A DNA stretch of 50,187 nucleotides from a virus: the IMG/VR virus record IMGVR_UViG_3300018422_000112, positions 1-50,187 of that record, one strand, 5' to 3'. The notes beneath the pieces are model-generated. The model was not told the DNA's origin, did no database searches, and saw only the letters and a program-made list of their open reading frames with translations. The translations under genes and the position numbers were made by a program. Positions 6,860 to 13,518 of this stretch are shown piece after piece. The stretch's first letter is position 1. Every line of letters begins with the position of its first letter.

Positions 6860-7527
6860 GCGTTCTCCAATTCGGTTTTGCGGTTGAAATATTCCTTCTC
6901 GAGGAATTCGTAGGCGGTGGCGGATGCGCCTCGGATCAGCTCCAGGTCGATCTCAGCGTCATTCCAGGCGAGGCCGAGCGAAGCGATGTCGCCGGACTCC
7001 CTGATCTTCTTGCGGATGCTGCCCGCGAGCTTTTGCAGGTCAGTCTGCTGCTCGCCCTTGGACGCGATCTCGATCTTCTCCTTGTCGGGATCGTCCTTGT
7101 CGCCGGTCTTGATGAGGAAGAGCCCGCGAAAGAGCTGCTTCATCGCATAAGATTGCGAAGAGCCGGCGGCTTGCGCCCCATTGAACTGGACGCTGACGGA
7201 CTTGAATATCGGCCCGTAGGCGGCGCCGCTTTCGTGAACGAGGGTGAAGGCGAAGCGCGACGACCACACCACCATTGGCTTGCCGTCTTTCTTGGTTACC
7301 TCCTGAGTCTCGGCATCGCGCGCTTCATTCGGGATGATGAACAGTCCGGCGTCGGCGCACTGCCCGCGGACGTGCTCAATGAAATCGTCGATAGAGGCAT
7401 ATTCGTAATGGTCGAATGTGTTCTCCCGCTCCTTGGCGAGGGTGCCGAGCGCCTTCATCACCTGGACGACGGCTTTGCCGATCGCTGGCGGGAAGAGGGC
7501 GGGATCGACCTGAGTATCAGCAGCCAT
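6856..7527 (-). CDS. erf: ERF-family single-strand annealing protein
   Basis: A phage recombinase of 223 residues in the ERF family. Family landmarks are the early segment VMKALGTLAKERENTFDHYEYA, the DDFIEHVR helix, and the core SVQFNGAQAAGSSQSYAMKQ followed by LFRGLFLIKTGDKDDPD. ERF proteins anneal complementary single strands and serve genome circularisation and recombination. It heads a coupled block with a small OB-like protein and a Ref-like nuclease. High recombination capacity is relevant to the repeat-bounded genes nearby. The start at 7527 lies inside the previous gene, a 70-nt overlap. Confidence 0.92.
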   Translation of the reverse strand: MAADTQVDPALFPPAIGKAVVQVMKALGTLAKERENTFDHYEYASIDDFIEHVRGQCADAGLFIIPNEARDAETQEVTKKDGKPMVVWSSRFAFTLVHESGAAYGPIFKSVSVQFNGAQAAGSSQSYAMKQLFRGLFLIKTGDKDDPDKEKIEIASKGEQQTDLQKLAGSIRKKIRESGDIASLGLAWNDAEIDLELIRGASATAYEFLEKEYFNRKTELENA

Positions 7528-7766
7528 TGGAAATCATCCTTTGAGATGGGGTGAAGCACATTGAGGAGCCGAAAGGGGCTGACCGGAAACAGGCGCGCGC
7601 TGTCGGTTCGCGGCGCCCATTCGGCGAGCCAGCGCTGGTCCGAAAGCAGCTCCCACGTTTCCGGGTCGCGCTCCCCGTCCTCGAGCCAGACGCGGACGGG
7701 AACCCAAGGCCCGCGGGCGCGGAGACGGATCTGGAAATAGCCTTCATGCGGCTCATCGATCAGCAC
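7458..7766 (-). CDS. Conserved phage hypothetical protein
   Basis: A protein of 102 residues whose core EGYFQIRLRARGPWVPVRVW, then DGERDPETWELLSDQ resembles a widespread phage family whose members share the GPWVPVRIW motif. The C-terminal 25 residues run through the start of erf in another frame and are Ser/Arg-rich, so they are probably not conserved. Function is unknown. Confidence 0.68.
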   Translation of the reverse strand: MLIDEPHEGYFQIRLRARGPWVPVRVWLEDGERDPETWELLSDQRWLAEWAPRTDSARLFPVSPFRLLNVLHPISKDDFQWLLILRSIPPSSRQRSAKPSSR

Positions 7767-7971
7767 CTTGCGCCTCTTGGAGTTTGGCGACCTTGGCCGC
7801 GAGCCGGTCGGACGCGTCCGCGAGCTCGGACAGCAAGCCAGGGTCGAACAGCCGAGCCGGCGCCACTTCGATGAAGGGGACGCGCTGCGCGATTTGCGTC
7901 ACGTCATCGATCAGCATTTCGCGCTTGCCGATGGCGAGAGCTATTTCGTGCGGAGAGATGACGGTGGCCAT
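7753..7971 (-). CDS. Small hypothetical protein
   Basis: A protein of 72 residues starting MATVISPHEIALAIGKREML. The start at 7971 has GGGGAGG 6 nt upstream and overlaps the TAA of the preceding gene in TAATG; the long upstream open frame is not used. That ribosome-binding site is supplied by the end of an interspersed GC-rich repeat (7977-8046). The C-terminus is a Leu/Ala/Lys helix. Function is unknown. Confidence 0.72.
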   Translation of the reverse strand: MATVISPHEIALAIGKREMLIDDVTQIAQRVPFIEVAPARLFDPGLLSELADASDRLAAKVAKLQEAQGADR

Positions 7972-8141
7972 TATCGCCTCCCCGCGCCAGTCGGGCGAAG
8001 CGCGGAGCGACGAGACGCCCCTTGGCGGCTCGGCCCGCAGGGCGAGCACGCGGTGACGGGCGCGCAGCGGCCGGCAGGCGCCAAGGAACTGTCGTCGATG
8101 CGCTCTATATCGTGTTCGAGCATGAGGGCCGAAAGGGTCAT
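7971..8141 (-). CDS. Short peptide carrying an interspersed repeat
   Basis: A 56-codon frame starting MTLSALMLEHDIERIDDSS with GGAG 8 nt upstream and ATGA overlap with the preceding gene. Only the first 22 residues look protein-like; the rest is the translation of a repeat (PCGPSRQGASRRS) and is probably a tail acquired with it. TAATG links it to the next gene. Confidence 0.5.
   Translation of the reverse strand: MTLSALMLEHDIERIDDSSLAPAGRCAPVTACSPCGPSRQGASRRSALRPTGAGRR
7977..8046 (-). repeat. GC-rich CCCTGCGGG repeat, gene-end copy
   Basis: Read on the minus strand it begins CTCGCCCTGCGGGCCGAGCC, continues with GTCTCGTCGCT and ends GCGCGGGGAGG. It closely matches 15876-15942 on the plus strand. 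In both places it forms the 3' end of a small gene and its GGAG end serves as the ribosome-binding site of the next gene. Confidence 0.65.
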
Positions 8142-8611
8142 GGATTGTCTCCGGGCGATGCGGCTTCGCCGCCGCTCTGGCTTGCTTCGCACTCAGCCAA
8201 GCTGCGCTTGTCTTCGCCCTGCGGGAGCCTGCCGCTATCGCGAGGCGGTTTTGGGGCAATCTGGTCGCGAGTGCCGGGCGGAGCGTGATAGTGTCTCTGG
8301 AAAGCAGCAAACGTCGCCGCGTGTTCGGGCGATAACAGCGCCTGACATTCGAGCTTGCCGATTTCGGCCGCTCCGGCGCGATATGCCCCGCCGTCGTCGG
8401 CCATGGACCACCACCAGTCAGCGCGATCCAGCGCTGCCCAATAGGCATCCAGGTCGACCGGCTCGACCTCGAAGAAGCTGAATAGCTCGCGCGGCGATGC
8501 GCCATATAGTTCAGCTCTCGCGCTCGCCTCATCGGCCCAATGGCGGCGCTTGCCGTCCTCCCCCAAGACCGGGCGAAGGACCATTCTGTCCCATCTGGCG
8601 GCGGTGATCAT
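8138..8611 (-). CDS. Hypothetical early phage protein
   Basis: A protein of 157 residues. The first 120 look like an ordinary soluble protein with aromatic clusters (DLDAYWAALDRADWWWSMAD) and the segment LSPEHAATFAAFQRHYHAPP. The last 30 residues (DSGRLPQGEDKRSLAECEAS and on) are a diverged version of the repeat-encoded tail DSDRNPQGRDAAERLGAEHE of two other early genes. ATGA overlaps on both sides. Function is unknown. Confidence 0.7.
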   Translation of the reverse strand: MITAARWDRMVLRPVLGEDGKRRHWADEASARAELYGASPRELFSFFEVEPVDLDAYWAALDRADWWWSMADDGGAYRAGAAEIGKLECQALLSPEHAATFAAFQRHYHAPPGTRDQIAPKPPRDSGRLPQGEDKRSLAECEASQSGGEAASPGDNP

Positions 8612-8781
8612 GGTTCCCTCTGCCCAATCGCGGTCGCAGCGATGCCGCGAAGGCGCTTGATGTGCTGGACTGCCCAGTCATATTCGGTGCCGTGGAAGGT
8701 CGCTGGACAATCAGGCAGGTGAGCCTCAGCGATTTCTTGGCACGCGGCCACGGATGCCAGCATTTCGTTGACCGTGGCCAT
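8608..8781 (-). CDS. Short hypothetical protein
   Basis: A protein of 57 residues starting MATVNEMLASVAACQEIAEA and ending AATAIGQREP. It is bounded by a TGATG junction upstream and an ATGA junction downstream, which strongly supports translation. The sequence is helical with a central HGTEYDWAVQHIKRL. Function is unknown. Confidence 0.65.
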   Translation of the reverse strand: MATVNEMLASVAACQEIAEAHLPDCPATFHGTEYDWAVQHIKRLRGIAATAIGQREP

Positions 8782-9008
8782 CACGCGGCCTCAGGCTCGC
8801 TGGCGGCAACGGCTTCCAGCCTGACGGGCGGGTCCATGCGGCGGCGAATGCGCTTGAGCGCCCAGAGCTTGCTTTCATGCTCTCGAAGGTCGCGCTTGGC
8901 GTCTTCGGAGCGGCGGGAGTAAAAATCCACCGTGCTCTGAATGGTTGCGATATCTTCGTCGAGAGCCGCCTTGGCCTCGTCGAGGGTGGTGATCAGTTCG
9001 TCGCTCAT
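8781..9008 (-). CDS. Short coiled-coil protein
   Basis: A protein of 75 residues, MSDELITTLDEAKAALDEDI followed by heptads to LWALKRIRRRM. It is almost wholly charged helix, consistent with a dimeric coiled coil. It is coupled to the next gene by a 1-nt overlap. Function is unknown. Confidence 0.72.
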   Translation of the reverse strand: MSDELITTLDEAKAALDEDIATIQSTVDFYSRRSEDAKRDLREHESKLWALKRIRRRMDPPVRLEAVAASEPEAA

Positions 9009-9018
9009 GGTTGCGCTC

Positions 9019-9198
9019 CTATGAAAAGAGGATCAGTGCAAAGATGAAGAGGAAGGCCAGAAGGCCGCGATAGTCGTGCAGGGCCTGCGCAATGTGACGA
9101 GCGGCTTTGCCTGAGACCGCTTGCGGGCTCAGCCCCGCAGGGGCGCCGGCACGGTTGCCGCGACAGCGGCAATGCGCCAAACTGTTGTTCCTGCTCAC
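9019..9198 (-). CDS. Small protein with C-terminal membrane anchor
   Basis: A frame of 59 codons that starts at a GTG overlapping the TGA of the previous gene (GTGA). The C-terminus YRGLLAFLFIFALILFS is a single hydrophobic segment, so the product would be tail-anchored. The middle is encoded by a copy of the CCCTGCGGG repeat (9094-9144). Membrane-targeted early peptides of phages often modify host physiology; that is only suggestion here. Confidence 0.55.
   Translation of the reverse strand: MSRNNSLAHCRCRGNRAGAPAGLSPQAVSGKAARHIAQALHDYRGLLAFLFIFALILFS
9094..9144 (-). repeat. GC-rich repeat copy inside the membrane peptide gene
   Basis: On the minus strand it reads GCCCCTGCGGGGCTGAGCC, then CGCAAGCGGTCTCAGGC, aligning with the CCCTGCGGGCCGAGCC...GGTCTCG core of the copies at 7977 and 15876. 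Here it lies within a reading frame. Confidence 0.5.
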
Positions 9199-9596
9199 TT
9201 ATCCACCCCTTCCGCATCTGACTGGTTAGGGGAGAGAGCGGCGGCAAACTCGCCAACGGCCTGAGCAGATTGGAGCGCCATCTCTTCCTGCTCGGCCCAG
9301 TAGGCATCTTCGTCGGCGCGCTGCTGAGCCTCTTGCTCCGCCTGCCGCATCCAGTATTCTTCTTCCTGCCGAGCCTCTTCACGGCGGCGTTCAGCGGCAC
9401 GTTCCATCGCCCGCTCTTCTTCAAGCCGTTCGGCCTCGCGGCGATATTCGCGCTGATAGGCGTCGTTGGCCTCGTCGCAGTCGTAGGGGTTGCGATAGTC
9501 GTAGCGACCGCCGCCGTAGCGAAGATCGAACTCGGCATCATCCCGCGCTCGGCCTCGCGCCTCCCAATCCGTTGGGCAATTCCAAAGATGGCTCAT
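9195..9596 (-). CDS. Highly charged coiled-coil protein
   Basis: A protein of 133 residues. Residues 50-110 are an extended Glu/Arg/Ala/Gln helix (EYRREAERLEEERAMERAAE) and the N-terminus is aromatic (WNCPTDWEARGR, GGGRYDYRNPYDCD). The composition points to a rod-like or scaffold-like protein. It ends in a GTGA junction with the membrane peptide gene. Function is unknown. Confidence 0.75.
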   Translation of the reverse strand: MSHLWNCPTDWEARGRARDDAEFDLRYGGGRYDYRNPYDCDEANDAYQREYRREAERLEEERAMERAAERRREEARQEEEYWMRQAEQEAQQRADEDAYWAEQEEMALQSAQAVGEFAAALSPNQSDAEGVDK

Positions 9597-9862
9597 TCCC
9601 CATCTCCTTCAGAGAGAGCGGCCTGGATCGCGGCGATGAAGCCAGCTTCGAACATCATCATGTCGCTGGCACGGGCAGCAGCGGCCGCGTCTTGCGCCTC
9701 GTCACCAGCTCGGATCATCGCCTCATTCGGCGCCGGGAGGGCGGTCAGGACTATCCGAACGGCGGCATCGGCATCGCGCTCCGGGTAGCCGTCCTGTTCG
9801 AACAAGTAGCCGATCGTCGACGCGAGCAGCGCTCGACCTGCTTTCTCGATCATCTCAGCCAC
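9593..9862 (-). CDS. Hypothetical early protein
   Basis: A protein of 89 residues, MAEMIEKAGRALLASTIGYL and on, with an alanine-rich acidic second half ending AALSEGDGE. It overlaps the next gene by ATGA. No motif is recognised. Confidence 0.7.
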   Translation of the reverse strand: MAEMIEKAGRALLASTIGYLFEQDGYPERDADAAVRIVLTALPAPNEAMIRAGDEAQDAAAAARASDMMMFEAGFIAAIQAALSEGDGE

Positions 9863-9906
9863 TGGCCGCCCTCCTGTCTTTTCTCACCCCTGTTTGGGAT
9901 TGGATA

Positions 9907-10104
9907 TCAGTCACGTTCGCCTCGCTTGATTGCCTGCATCTCGGCCCATATTTTCGGCGGCCACATGCCCTTGTTCATGGGCGGGCGGGCGCGGGTTTCG
10001 ATGCGCTTCGGCCGGTCGGTGATCGCCGACTGCGCAAAGCTCGCCACTGTCGGCTTCTCGCCATCCGCGACACGATCCAGCCAATCGTTGAAGCCGTCGG
10101 TCAT
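9907..10104 (-). CDS. Hypothetical early protein
   Basis: A protein of 65 residues starting MTDGFNDWLDRVADGEKPTV, basic in the C-terminal half (KIWAEMQAIKRGERD). It is coupled by ATGA to the upstream gene at 10101-10104. A 44-nt gap with no feature follows it. Function is unknown. Confidence 0.68.
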   Translation of the reverse strand: MTDGFNDWLDRVADGEKPTVASFAQSAITDRPKRIETRARPPMNKGMWPPKIWAEMQAIKRGERD

Positions 10105-10346
10105 GCCGCAATATCCTTGGTGACGGGCTGGAGATGGCGGAGTGCGACTTGCTCAATGCTCTGCCCGCGCATGAGCGCGAACGAGGCGTAGGCGGCGGCG
10201 ATGTTCCGAACCCAAGCGCCCTCGTCGGAAAGGTTGTCGCCCTGCTGTTTGAGGAATGCGACCTCGAGACGGGCGAACGGCATCGCTTCCTGGATGAGGG
10301 CTTCGTAGCGTGCTCGGATGTCTAGGGTGGGATCGGGGGGGGTCAC
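10101..10346 (-). CDS. Hypothetical early protein
   Basis: A protein of 81 residues with two or three amphipathic helices (ARYEALIQEAMPFARLEVAF; WVRNIAAAYASFALM). Coupled to both neighbours by ATGA overlaps. Function is unknown. Confidence 0.72.
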   Translation of the reverse strand: MTPPDPTLDIRARYEALIQEAMPFARLEVAFLKQQGDNLSDEGAWVRNIAAAYASFALMRGQSIEQVALRHLQPVTKDIAA

Positions 10347-10741
10347 TTGGACTGTCCCGATGGAGGTTGGGCGATGTCCTTCGGACCCGCGCTCTCATGC
10401 TCCGCACCGAGCCGCTCTTCGGCGTCTCGGCCCTCCGGGTTTCGATCGCTATCGCAGGGGAACTCCGGCTCCCTCATTACAAGGCGGCCCTGTAGGGCAG
10501 CGATCTCACGCGCCACGCTGGTGATGCAAAGGGCGCAGAACTCGTGCCATTCTTCGCCGATGAAGATGCAGCCGCAGCGCCCGCACTCCACACCCCCCGG
10601 CTCTCGCGCGGGCCTGTCGCCGTCTGAACATCGAACACCAACGCGCGAGGGATCGAAGCCCGCAGGGCCGAGACCTTCTTGGGTCTCGGCTTGCGAGAGC
10701 CCGGTCGGCTTGCCGACGCGCCCTGAATCAGTCGCCCTCAT
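10343..10741 (-). CDS. Zinc-binding hypothetical protein with bookend termini
   Basis: A protein of 132 residues. Its first 30 and last 35 residues are nearly identical to the ends of the 4926-5675 gene, while its middle is different: CGRCGCIFIGEEWHEFCALC is a four-cysteine zinc-ribbon, followed by a short helix. Both genes therefore share 5' and 3' ends around unrelated cores. ATGA overlaps join it to neighbours on both sides. Confidence 0.75.
   Translation of the reverse strand: MRATDSGRVGKPTGLSQAETQEGLGPAGFDPSRVGVRCSDGDRPAREPGGVECGRCGCIFIGEEWHEFCALCITSVAREIAALQGRLVMREPEFPCDSDRNPEGRDAEERLGAEHESAGPKDIAQPPSGQSK
10370..10455. repeat. Tail bookend repeat, copy 2
   Basis: Matches 4965-5050 over 86 bp with two differences seen by eye, and encodes the same C-terminal tail. 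Confidence 0.85.
10644..10734. repeat. Head bookend repeat, copy 2
   Basis: Matches 5581-5671 over 91 bp with two differences seen by eye, and encodes the same N-terminal leader. Confidence 0.85.
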
Positions 10742-11004
10742 CTCCCCTGCTCCCTCGCAAGGGCGGCCAGGATCGCGGGCAGGGCGTTCCGCATGACGAC
10801 GATCAGCCTGCGGTTGGCCTCGCGTTCCTTTCGGGACAGTTTGCGATAGCGTTCGTTCTGTTTCGGGTCGTCAGTGTCGGCGATTTTACAGTCGGCCGCC
10901 CAGACATCGTTGCCGCCGTCTATTTTCCACGGGCCTTTCGTCGCCTCGGCATTGAGAGACTCCAGCTTGGCGAGTACATCGGCTATGGATAGAGGGGTGG
11001 TCAT
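10738..11004 (-). CDS. Hypothetical early protein
   Basis: A protein of 88 residues starting MTTPLSIADVLAKLESLNAE. The segment ATKGPWKIDGGNDVWAADCK and the later ANRRLIVVMRNALPAILAAL recall small phage proteins that share a GPW motif followed by a NALP helix. The start at 11004 is chosen because of the ATGA overlap with the upstream gene; the frame extends further upstream without support. Function is unknown. Confidence 0.72.
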   Translation of the reverse strand: MTTPLSIADVLAKLESLNAEATKGPWKIDGGNDVWAADCKIADTDDPKQNERYRKLSRKEREANRRLIVVMRNALPAILAALAREQGR

Positions 11005-11309
11005 GGGTGGCCTTTCTGCATTTTGCGGATCACGCGGGCGAAGCTGGCCTGTTGCGGGTTGACGACCTGCCCGTTCATGCCCATCCAGGTTAAGCGGCCG
11101 GCCGCCCACAAATCGCCGGGCAAGTCGATGATGCCGTGCTCCAGCACGGTTTCGATCTGCTCCGGATGTGCGGCGAGATACGAGATGATCATGCCGGCCG
11201 TCTCGGCGCCGCCAACGCCGGCCTGCCAGCCAATGGCCTCGGCGATATCGGCAAGCCGTGATACGAAGTCAGCGCGAATGTCGGCCGCACTAAGGCTATC
11301 GGAGGACAT
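11001..11309 (-). CDS. Hypothetical early protein
   Basis: A protein of 102 residues, largely helical, with segments VSRLADIAEAIGWQAGVGGA and GDLWAAGRLTWMGMNGQ. It ends in ATGA with the next gene and begins one base into the previous stop. No motif is recognised. Confidence 0.72.
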   Translation of the reverse strand: MSSDSLSAADIRADFVSRLADIAEAIGWQAGVGGAETAGMIISYLAAHPEQIETVLEHGIIDLPGDLWAAGRLTWMGMNGQVVNPQQASFARVIRKMQKGHP

Positions 11310-11761
11310 CAGGATTGGCCCTCCGCCTTGGCGAGGGCGGCATCGATCCGCGCGCGAAGTTTTTCCAGCACCGCTTGATCGTCGCTAGGTGTGCCCTCCT
11401 GGTCGTCGGACATGACCGCCATGTCGGCGAGGCCCTTGGCTTCTCTCAGCGCTTCGTAAAGATAAGGGGCGGCGGCGATCAGGCGGGCGAAGGCCATGCC
11501 GACAGGATCGGGAGCATTCCAGGCTTGCCCGCGCTTGGCTGTGCCCTTGAACGCGACGACACAGATTTGCCCGCCATCGTCAACGTCATCATTGGCGGAG
11601 ATCTTGCCCTTGAAAGAGACGATCCAGCCGCCGTCGTTCGTGCGATAATAGCCTTCGTGATCCGCCAGCGTTTCGCCTTTCAGCTTGGCAAACTCGTCGA
11701 CGCCTTCCATGCGTTCCAATTTCCACCGCATGTCCGCCCACGCTGTCCTGTTCTCAGTCAT
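11309..11761 (-). CDS. Hypothetical early protein with NALP-like helix
   Basis: A protein of 150 residues starting MTENRTAWADMRWKLERMEG. The part RLIAAAPYLYEALREAKGLA resembles a helix shared by many phage DUF551/Lar-associated proteins (A-A-x-P-x-L-x-x-A-L). The centre (GWIVSFKGKISANDDVDDGG) looks like beta structure. The start at 11761 has GGAG 8 nt upstream; an upstream ATG frame is not supported. Function is unknown. Confidence 0.72.
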   Translation of the reverse strand: MTENRTAWADMRWKLERMEGVDEFAKLKGETLADHEGYYRTNDGGWIVSFKGKISANDDVDDGGQICVVAFKGTAKRGQAWNAPDPVGMAFARLIAAAPYLYEALREAKGLADMAVMSDDQEGTPSDDQAVLEKLRARIDAALAKAEGQS

Positions 11762-12347
11762 GACTATTCTCCGGGGAAGGGCTGGGCGTCGCGCTGCCTT
11801 CGGCATCGCCGCTCTGGCGGTCCTGCGGACCCGAGCCCGTGCCGGTCTCGGCGCTGCGCGCGCCTGCCGCTGACGCGAGGGCAGCGTCCATATTGCCGAG
11901 CAGCTCGTCGCGGATGCCGTACTGGCCCACAATTTCGCCGGTGTAGAAATCAGGGACGTCCACGCCGCCGAGATCAAACTCACCGAGCGAGGCTATCGCA
12001 GCGCGGGCTTGGGTCAGGGCATCATAAAGACCACCGACAACCGGCCCGACAGCCTCCAGCCAATCGGCTGTAGCATCACAGGTCACGGCGATCTTGCCAG
12101 CGAACAACTCGCGATCCTGGCGATCACGGACAGCATTGGCAGCGCAGCGAAGGTTGTCGGCTTTGCGCGGAAGCTGTGCCAGCGCGCCATGCGGTACCGA
12201 CCCGGAGGGCCGAGACGCTTCTTCAGCGGCTCGGTGCGGAGCATCGGTGACGCGGTCCTGCGAAGCAGGAGGCGCCAAACCCTTCTTCGCGAGAGCCTCG
12301 ACAAGAATATCACCCAGTGTCTCGTCCGGTTGCTGAGAGCGGGACAT
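11754..12347 (-). CDS. Hypothetical protein with repeat-derived segments
   Basis: A protein of 197 residues starting MSRSQQPDETLGDILVEALA. The segment DALTQARAAIASLGEFDLGG is typical of small phage accessory proteins. Residues around 30-60 are encoded by an inverted relative of the bookend tail repeat (12196-12244), and the tail SAETGTGSGPQDRQSGDAEG also resembles repeat-encoded ends. It overlaps the next gene by 8 nt. Function is unknown. Confidence 0.65.
   Translation of the reverse strand: MSRSQQPDETLGDILVEALAKKGLAPPASQDRVTDAPHRAAEEASRPSGSVPHGALAQLPRKADNLRCAANAVRDRQDRELFAGKIAVTCDATADWLEAVGPVVGGLYDALTQARAAIASLGEFDLGGVDVPDFYTGEIVGQYGIRDELLGNMDAALASAAGARSAETGTGSGPQDRQSGDAEGSATPSPSPENSHD
12196..12244 (+). 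repeat. Inverted partial copy of the bookend tail repeat
   Basis: On the plus strand CCCGGAGGGCCGAGACGC...AGCGGCTCGGTGCGGAGCAT corresponds to the reverse complement of part of 4965-5050 and 10370-10455. It lies in opposite orientation inside another gene. Confidence 0.6.
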
Positions 12348-12348
12348 G

Positions 12349-12609
12349 TCAGGCTTCCAGGTACGTGCGGACAGCGAGACCAAGCTCGGTCGGTTTCTGG
12401 ACGCAGGCGAGCTTTACGCCGCCGAAGCCGAGCATCATCGGACTGTCGGCCAGTCCCTTGCGCTCAAGAGACTGCCGAGCCCTTGTAAGCGCCGGATCGT
12501 AATTGCCGCGTCCGTCCTCGCGAAGCTGGAGCAGGGCCTTCAACTCGTTCGCGGTCAGCTTGTCGGCGATGGCTTTCACGTCGCGCTGTTCGATGGCTTC
12601 GGTCGTCAT
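12349..12609 (-). CDS. Small winged-helix-like early protein
   Basis: A protein of 86 residues, MTTEAIEQRDVKAIADKLTA then NELKALLQLRE and ARQSLERKGLADSPMM. The pattern of a helix, a helix ending in SLERKGL and a hairpin is what small winged-helix proteins show, so DNA binding is possible. It is the first intact gene after the hairpin at 12647-12681 in the leftward operon. Not identified by name. Confidence 0.65.
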   Translation of the reverse strand: MTTEAIEQRDVKAIADKLTANELKALLQLREDGRGNYDPALTRARQSLERKGLADSPMMLGFGGVKLACVQKPTELGLAVRTYLEA

Positions 12610-12646
12610 CTCAAATCTCCGTAATCAATCCTCGACTTCATCCTCG

Positions 12647-12681
12647 CCCTGCCGCGCCGGGGGGCGAATGGCGCGGCAGGG
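12647..12681 (-). promoter_or_regulatory. 12-bp stem hairpin in the leftward operon leader
   Basis: CCCTGCCGCGCC and GGCGCGGCAGGG are perfect reverse complements separated by 11 nt. The stem lies just downstream of the first leftward gene and before the rest of the operon. There is no T run, so it is not a standard terminator; an attenuator, a nut-like element or an mRNA-stability element is possible. Confidence 0.5.
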
Positions 12682-12689
12682 TCCGGAAC

Positions 12690-12892
12690 TCAGAAGGGGG
12701 TGGGCTCATTGTCGCGACGCGCGGCAACGCGGCGCAGGGCTTCCGCACAGTTGAGAAAGGCCAAGACCGTATCGGCTCGCGCGCCTTGGGTAGTCTAGGG
12801 AGCCTGGCCGCGGCTGAGGTAAGGGCCTCAGCCAAACCGATGGCCGAGTCCTCCAGCGCGTTGGCGATGTCGATCGGGGTTGGGGTCTGCAT
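12690..12892 (-). CDS. First leftward-operon gene, apparently frameshifted
   Basis: The start at 12892 has AGGAGG 5 nt upstream and gives MQTPTPIDIANALEDSAIGL, then AEALTSAAARLPRL. The natural continuation is in the -1 frame: ARADTVLAFLNCAEALRRVA, then ARRDNEPTPF with a stop at 12690. In the original frame the sequence becomes Pro/Arg/Ser-rich and runs to 12638 through the hairpin. The two halves together would be a helical protein of about 67 residues. The switch lies near CTACCCAAGG; no classical slippery heptamer is evident, so an indel is more likely than programmed shifting. Confidence 0.55.
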
Positions 12893-12917
12893 ATCGGCCT
12901 CCTGTGTGTCAGGAGGT

Positions 12918-12932
12918 ATCACACACTGTGAT
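12918..12932. promoter_or_regulatory. Operator, ATCACA-CAC-TGTGAT
   Basis: Perfect inverted repeat matching the consensus ATCACA-N3-TGTGAT also found three times between repressor and cro. Probably bound by the repressor and the Cro-like protein. Confidence 0.72.
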
Positions 12933-12951
12933 TTACAATGCAATAGGGAAA

Positions 12952-12966
12952 ATCACAAAAAGTGAT
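12952..12966. promoter_or_regulatory. Operator, ATCACA-AAA-AGTGAT
   Basis: One mismatch to the ATCACA-N3-TGTGAT consensus. It overlaps the putative -35 box of the leftward promoter. Confidence 0.65.
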
Positions 12967-13036
12967 GTTCCGCGAATCGAGTGTCCCCGGCGGGTCTGTT
13001 GCGCGCTGAAATCTGGGCTTTAGGATCTGGGCCGGC

Positions 13037-13516
13037 CTATGCGGAGGGGCAGGCGTACCTCATCGCAATGTCCCCATAGCTGTTGGGAACCGCGTGCTCG
13101 AGCGAGTTGTCATAGCCGCTGTATCGTTGGCTTGAATGAATTGAGCCGTCTGGAAGATAGCGAGTCGTCGACAACCAGCGTAGCTCGCGCGATCGGCACA
13201 GGAACCGAATCAGATTGATTTCAAATCGCCATTGTACCCTGCGATCTCTGGAGCGGTTGATGCGCATCCACAGTTGCGGCTCGGGTGAGCGATCTCTCAG
13301 TTGCCTCAGGTAGCCCGCATATTCGAGCTCCATGACGTTGCCGCCTTCGCCGGTCGGCAATACGAACCATTCCCCAGCATGTCGCTCAATCTCCGCGTCA
13401 GTCAACGCGGCGATAGTCTCATCCGTGACCATAACGTCAACGGCGGGGGCGGGCGCCTGAGCGAGGCCAGCGACATGGGCTAAGACTAAGACGAGCGCGA
13501 TCGACGCGGCGTACAT
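13037..13516 (-). CDS. Secreted protein in the repressor operon (moron candidate)
   Basis: A protein of 159 residues with a clear signal peptide: MYAASIALVLVLAHVAGLAQ then a signal peptidase site after AQA. The mature part is small and has two Cys (FLCRSREL and YACPSA), possibly disulfide-bonded in the periplasm. It starts 2 nt after the repressor stop on the same strand, so it should be expressed in the lysogen, and it ends before the leftward promoter. This is the usual setting of a lysogenic-conversion gene. Function is not recognised. Confidence 0.8.
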   Translation of the reverse strand: MYAASIALVLVLAHVAGLAQAPAPAVDVMVTDETIAALTDAEIERHAGEWFVLPTGEGGNVMELEYAGYLRQLRDRSPEPQLWMRINRSRDRRVQWRFEINLIRFLCRSRELRWLSTTRYLPDGSIHSSQRYSGYDNSLEHAVPNSYGDIAMRYACPSA

Positions 13517-13518
13517 GC

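Larger units (their letters stand above)
12909..12966 (-). promoter_or_regulatory. Leftward early promoter
   Basis: On the minus strand TTGTGA and TAAATC are 17 nt apart and could be the -35 and -10 boxes of the leftward early transcript. The first lies inside the operator at 12952-12966 and the second overlaps the operator at 12918-12932, so repressor binding would block RNA polymerase. Box identity is moderate; position and operator overlap are the stronger argument. Confidence 0.5.

Noticed and set aside
7753-8532. A 259-codon minus-strand frame
   Set aside because: Only the last 72 codons have a ribosome-binding site and protein-like content; upstream it is the shadow of two other coupled genes and a repeat.
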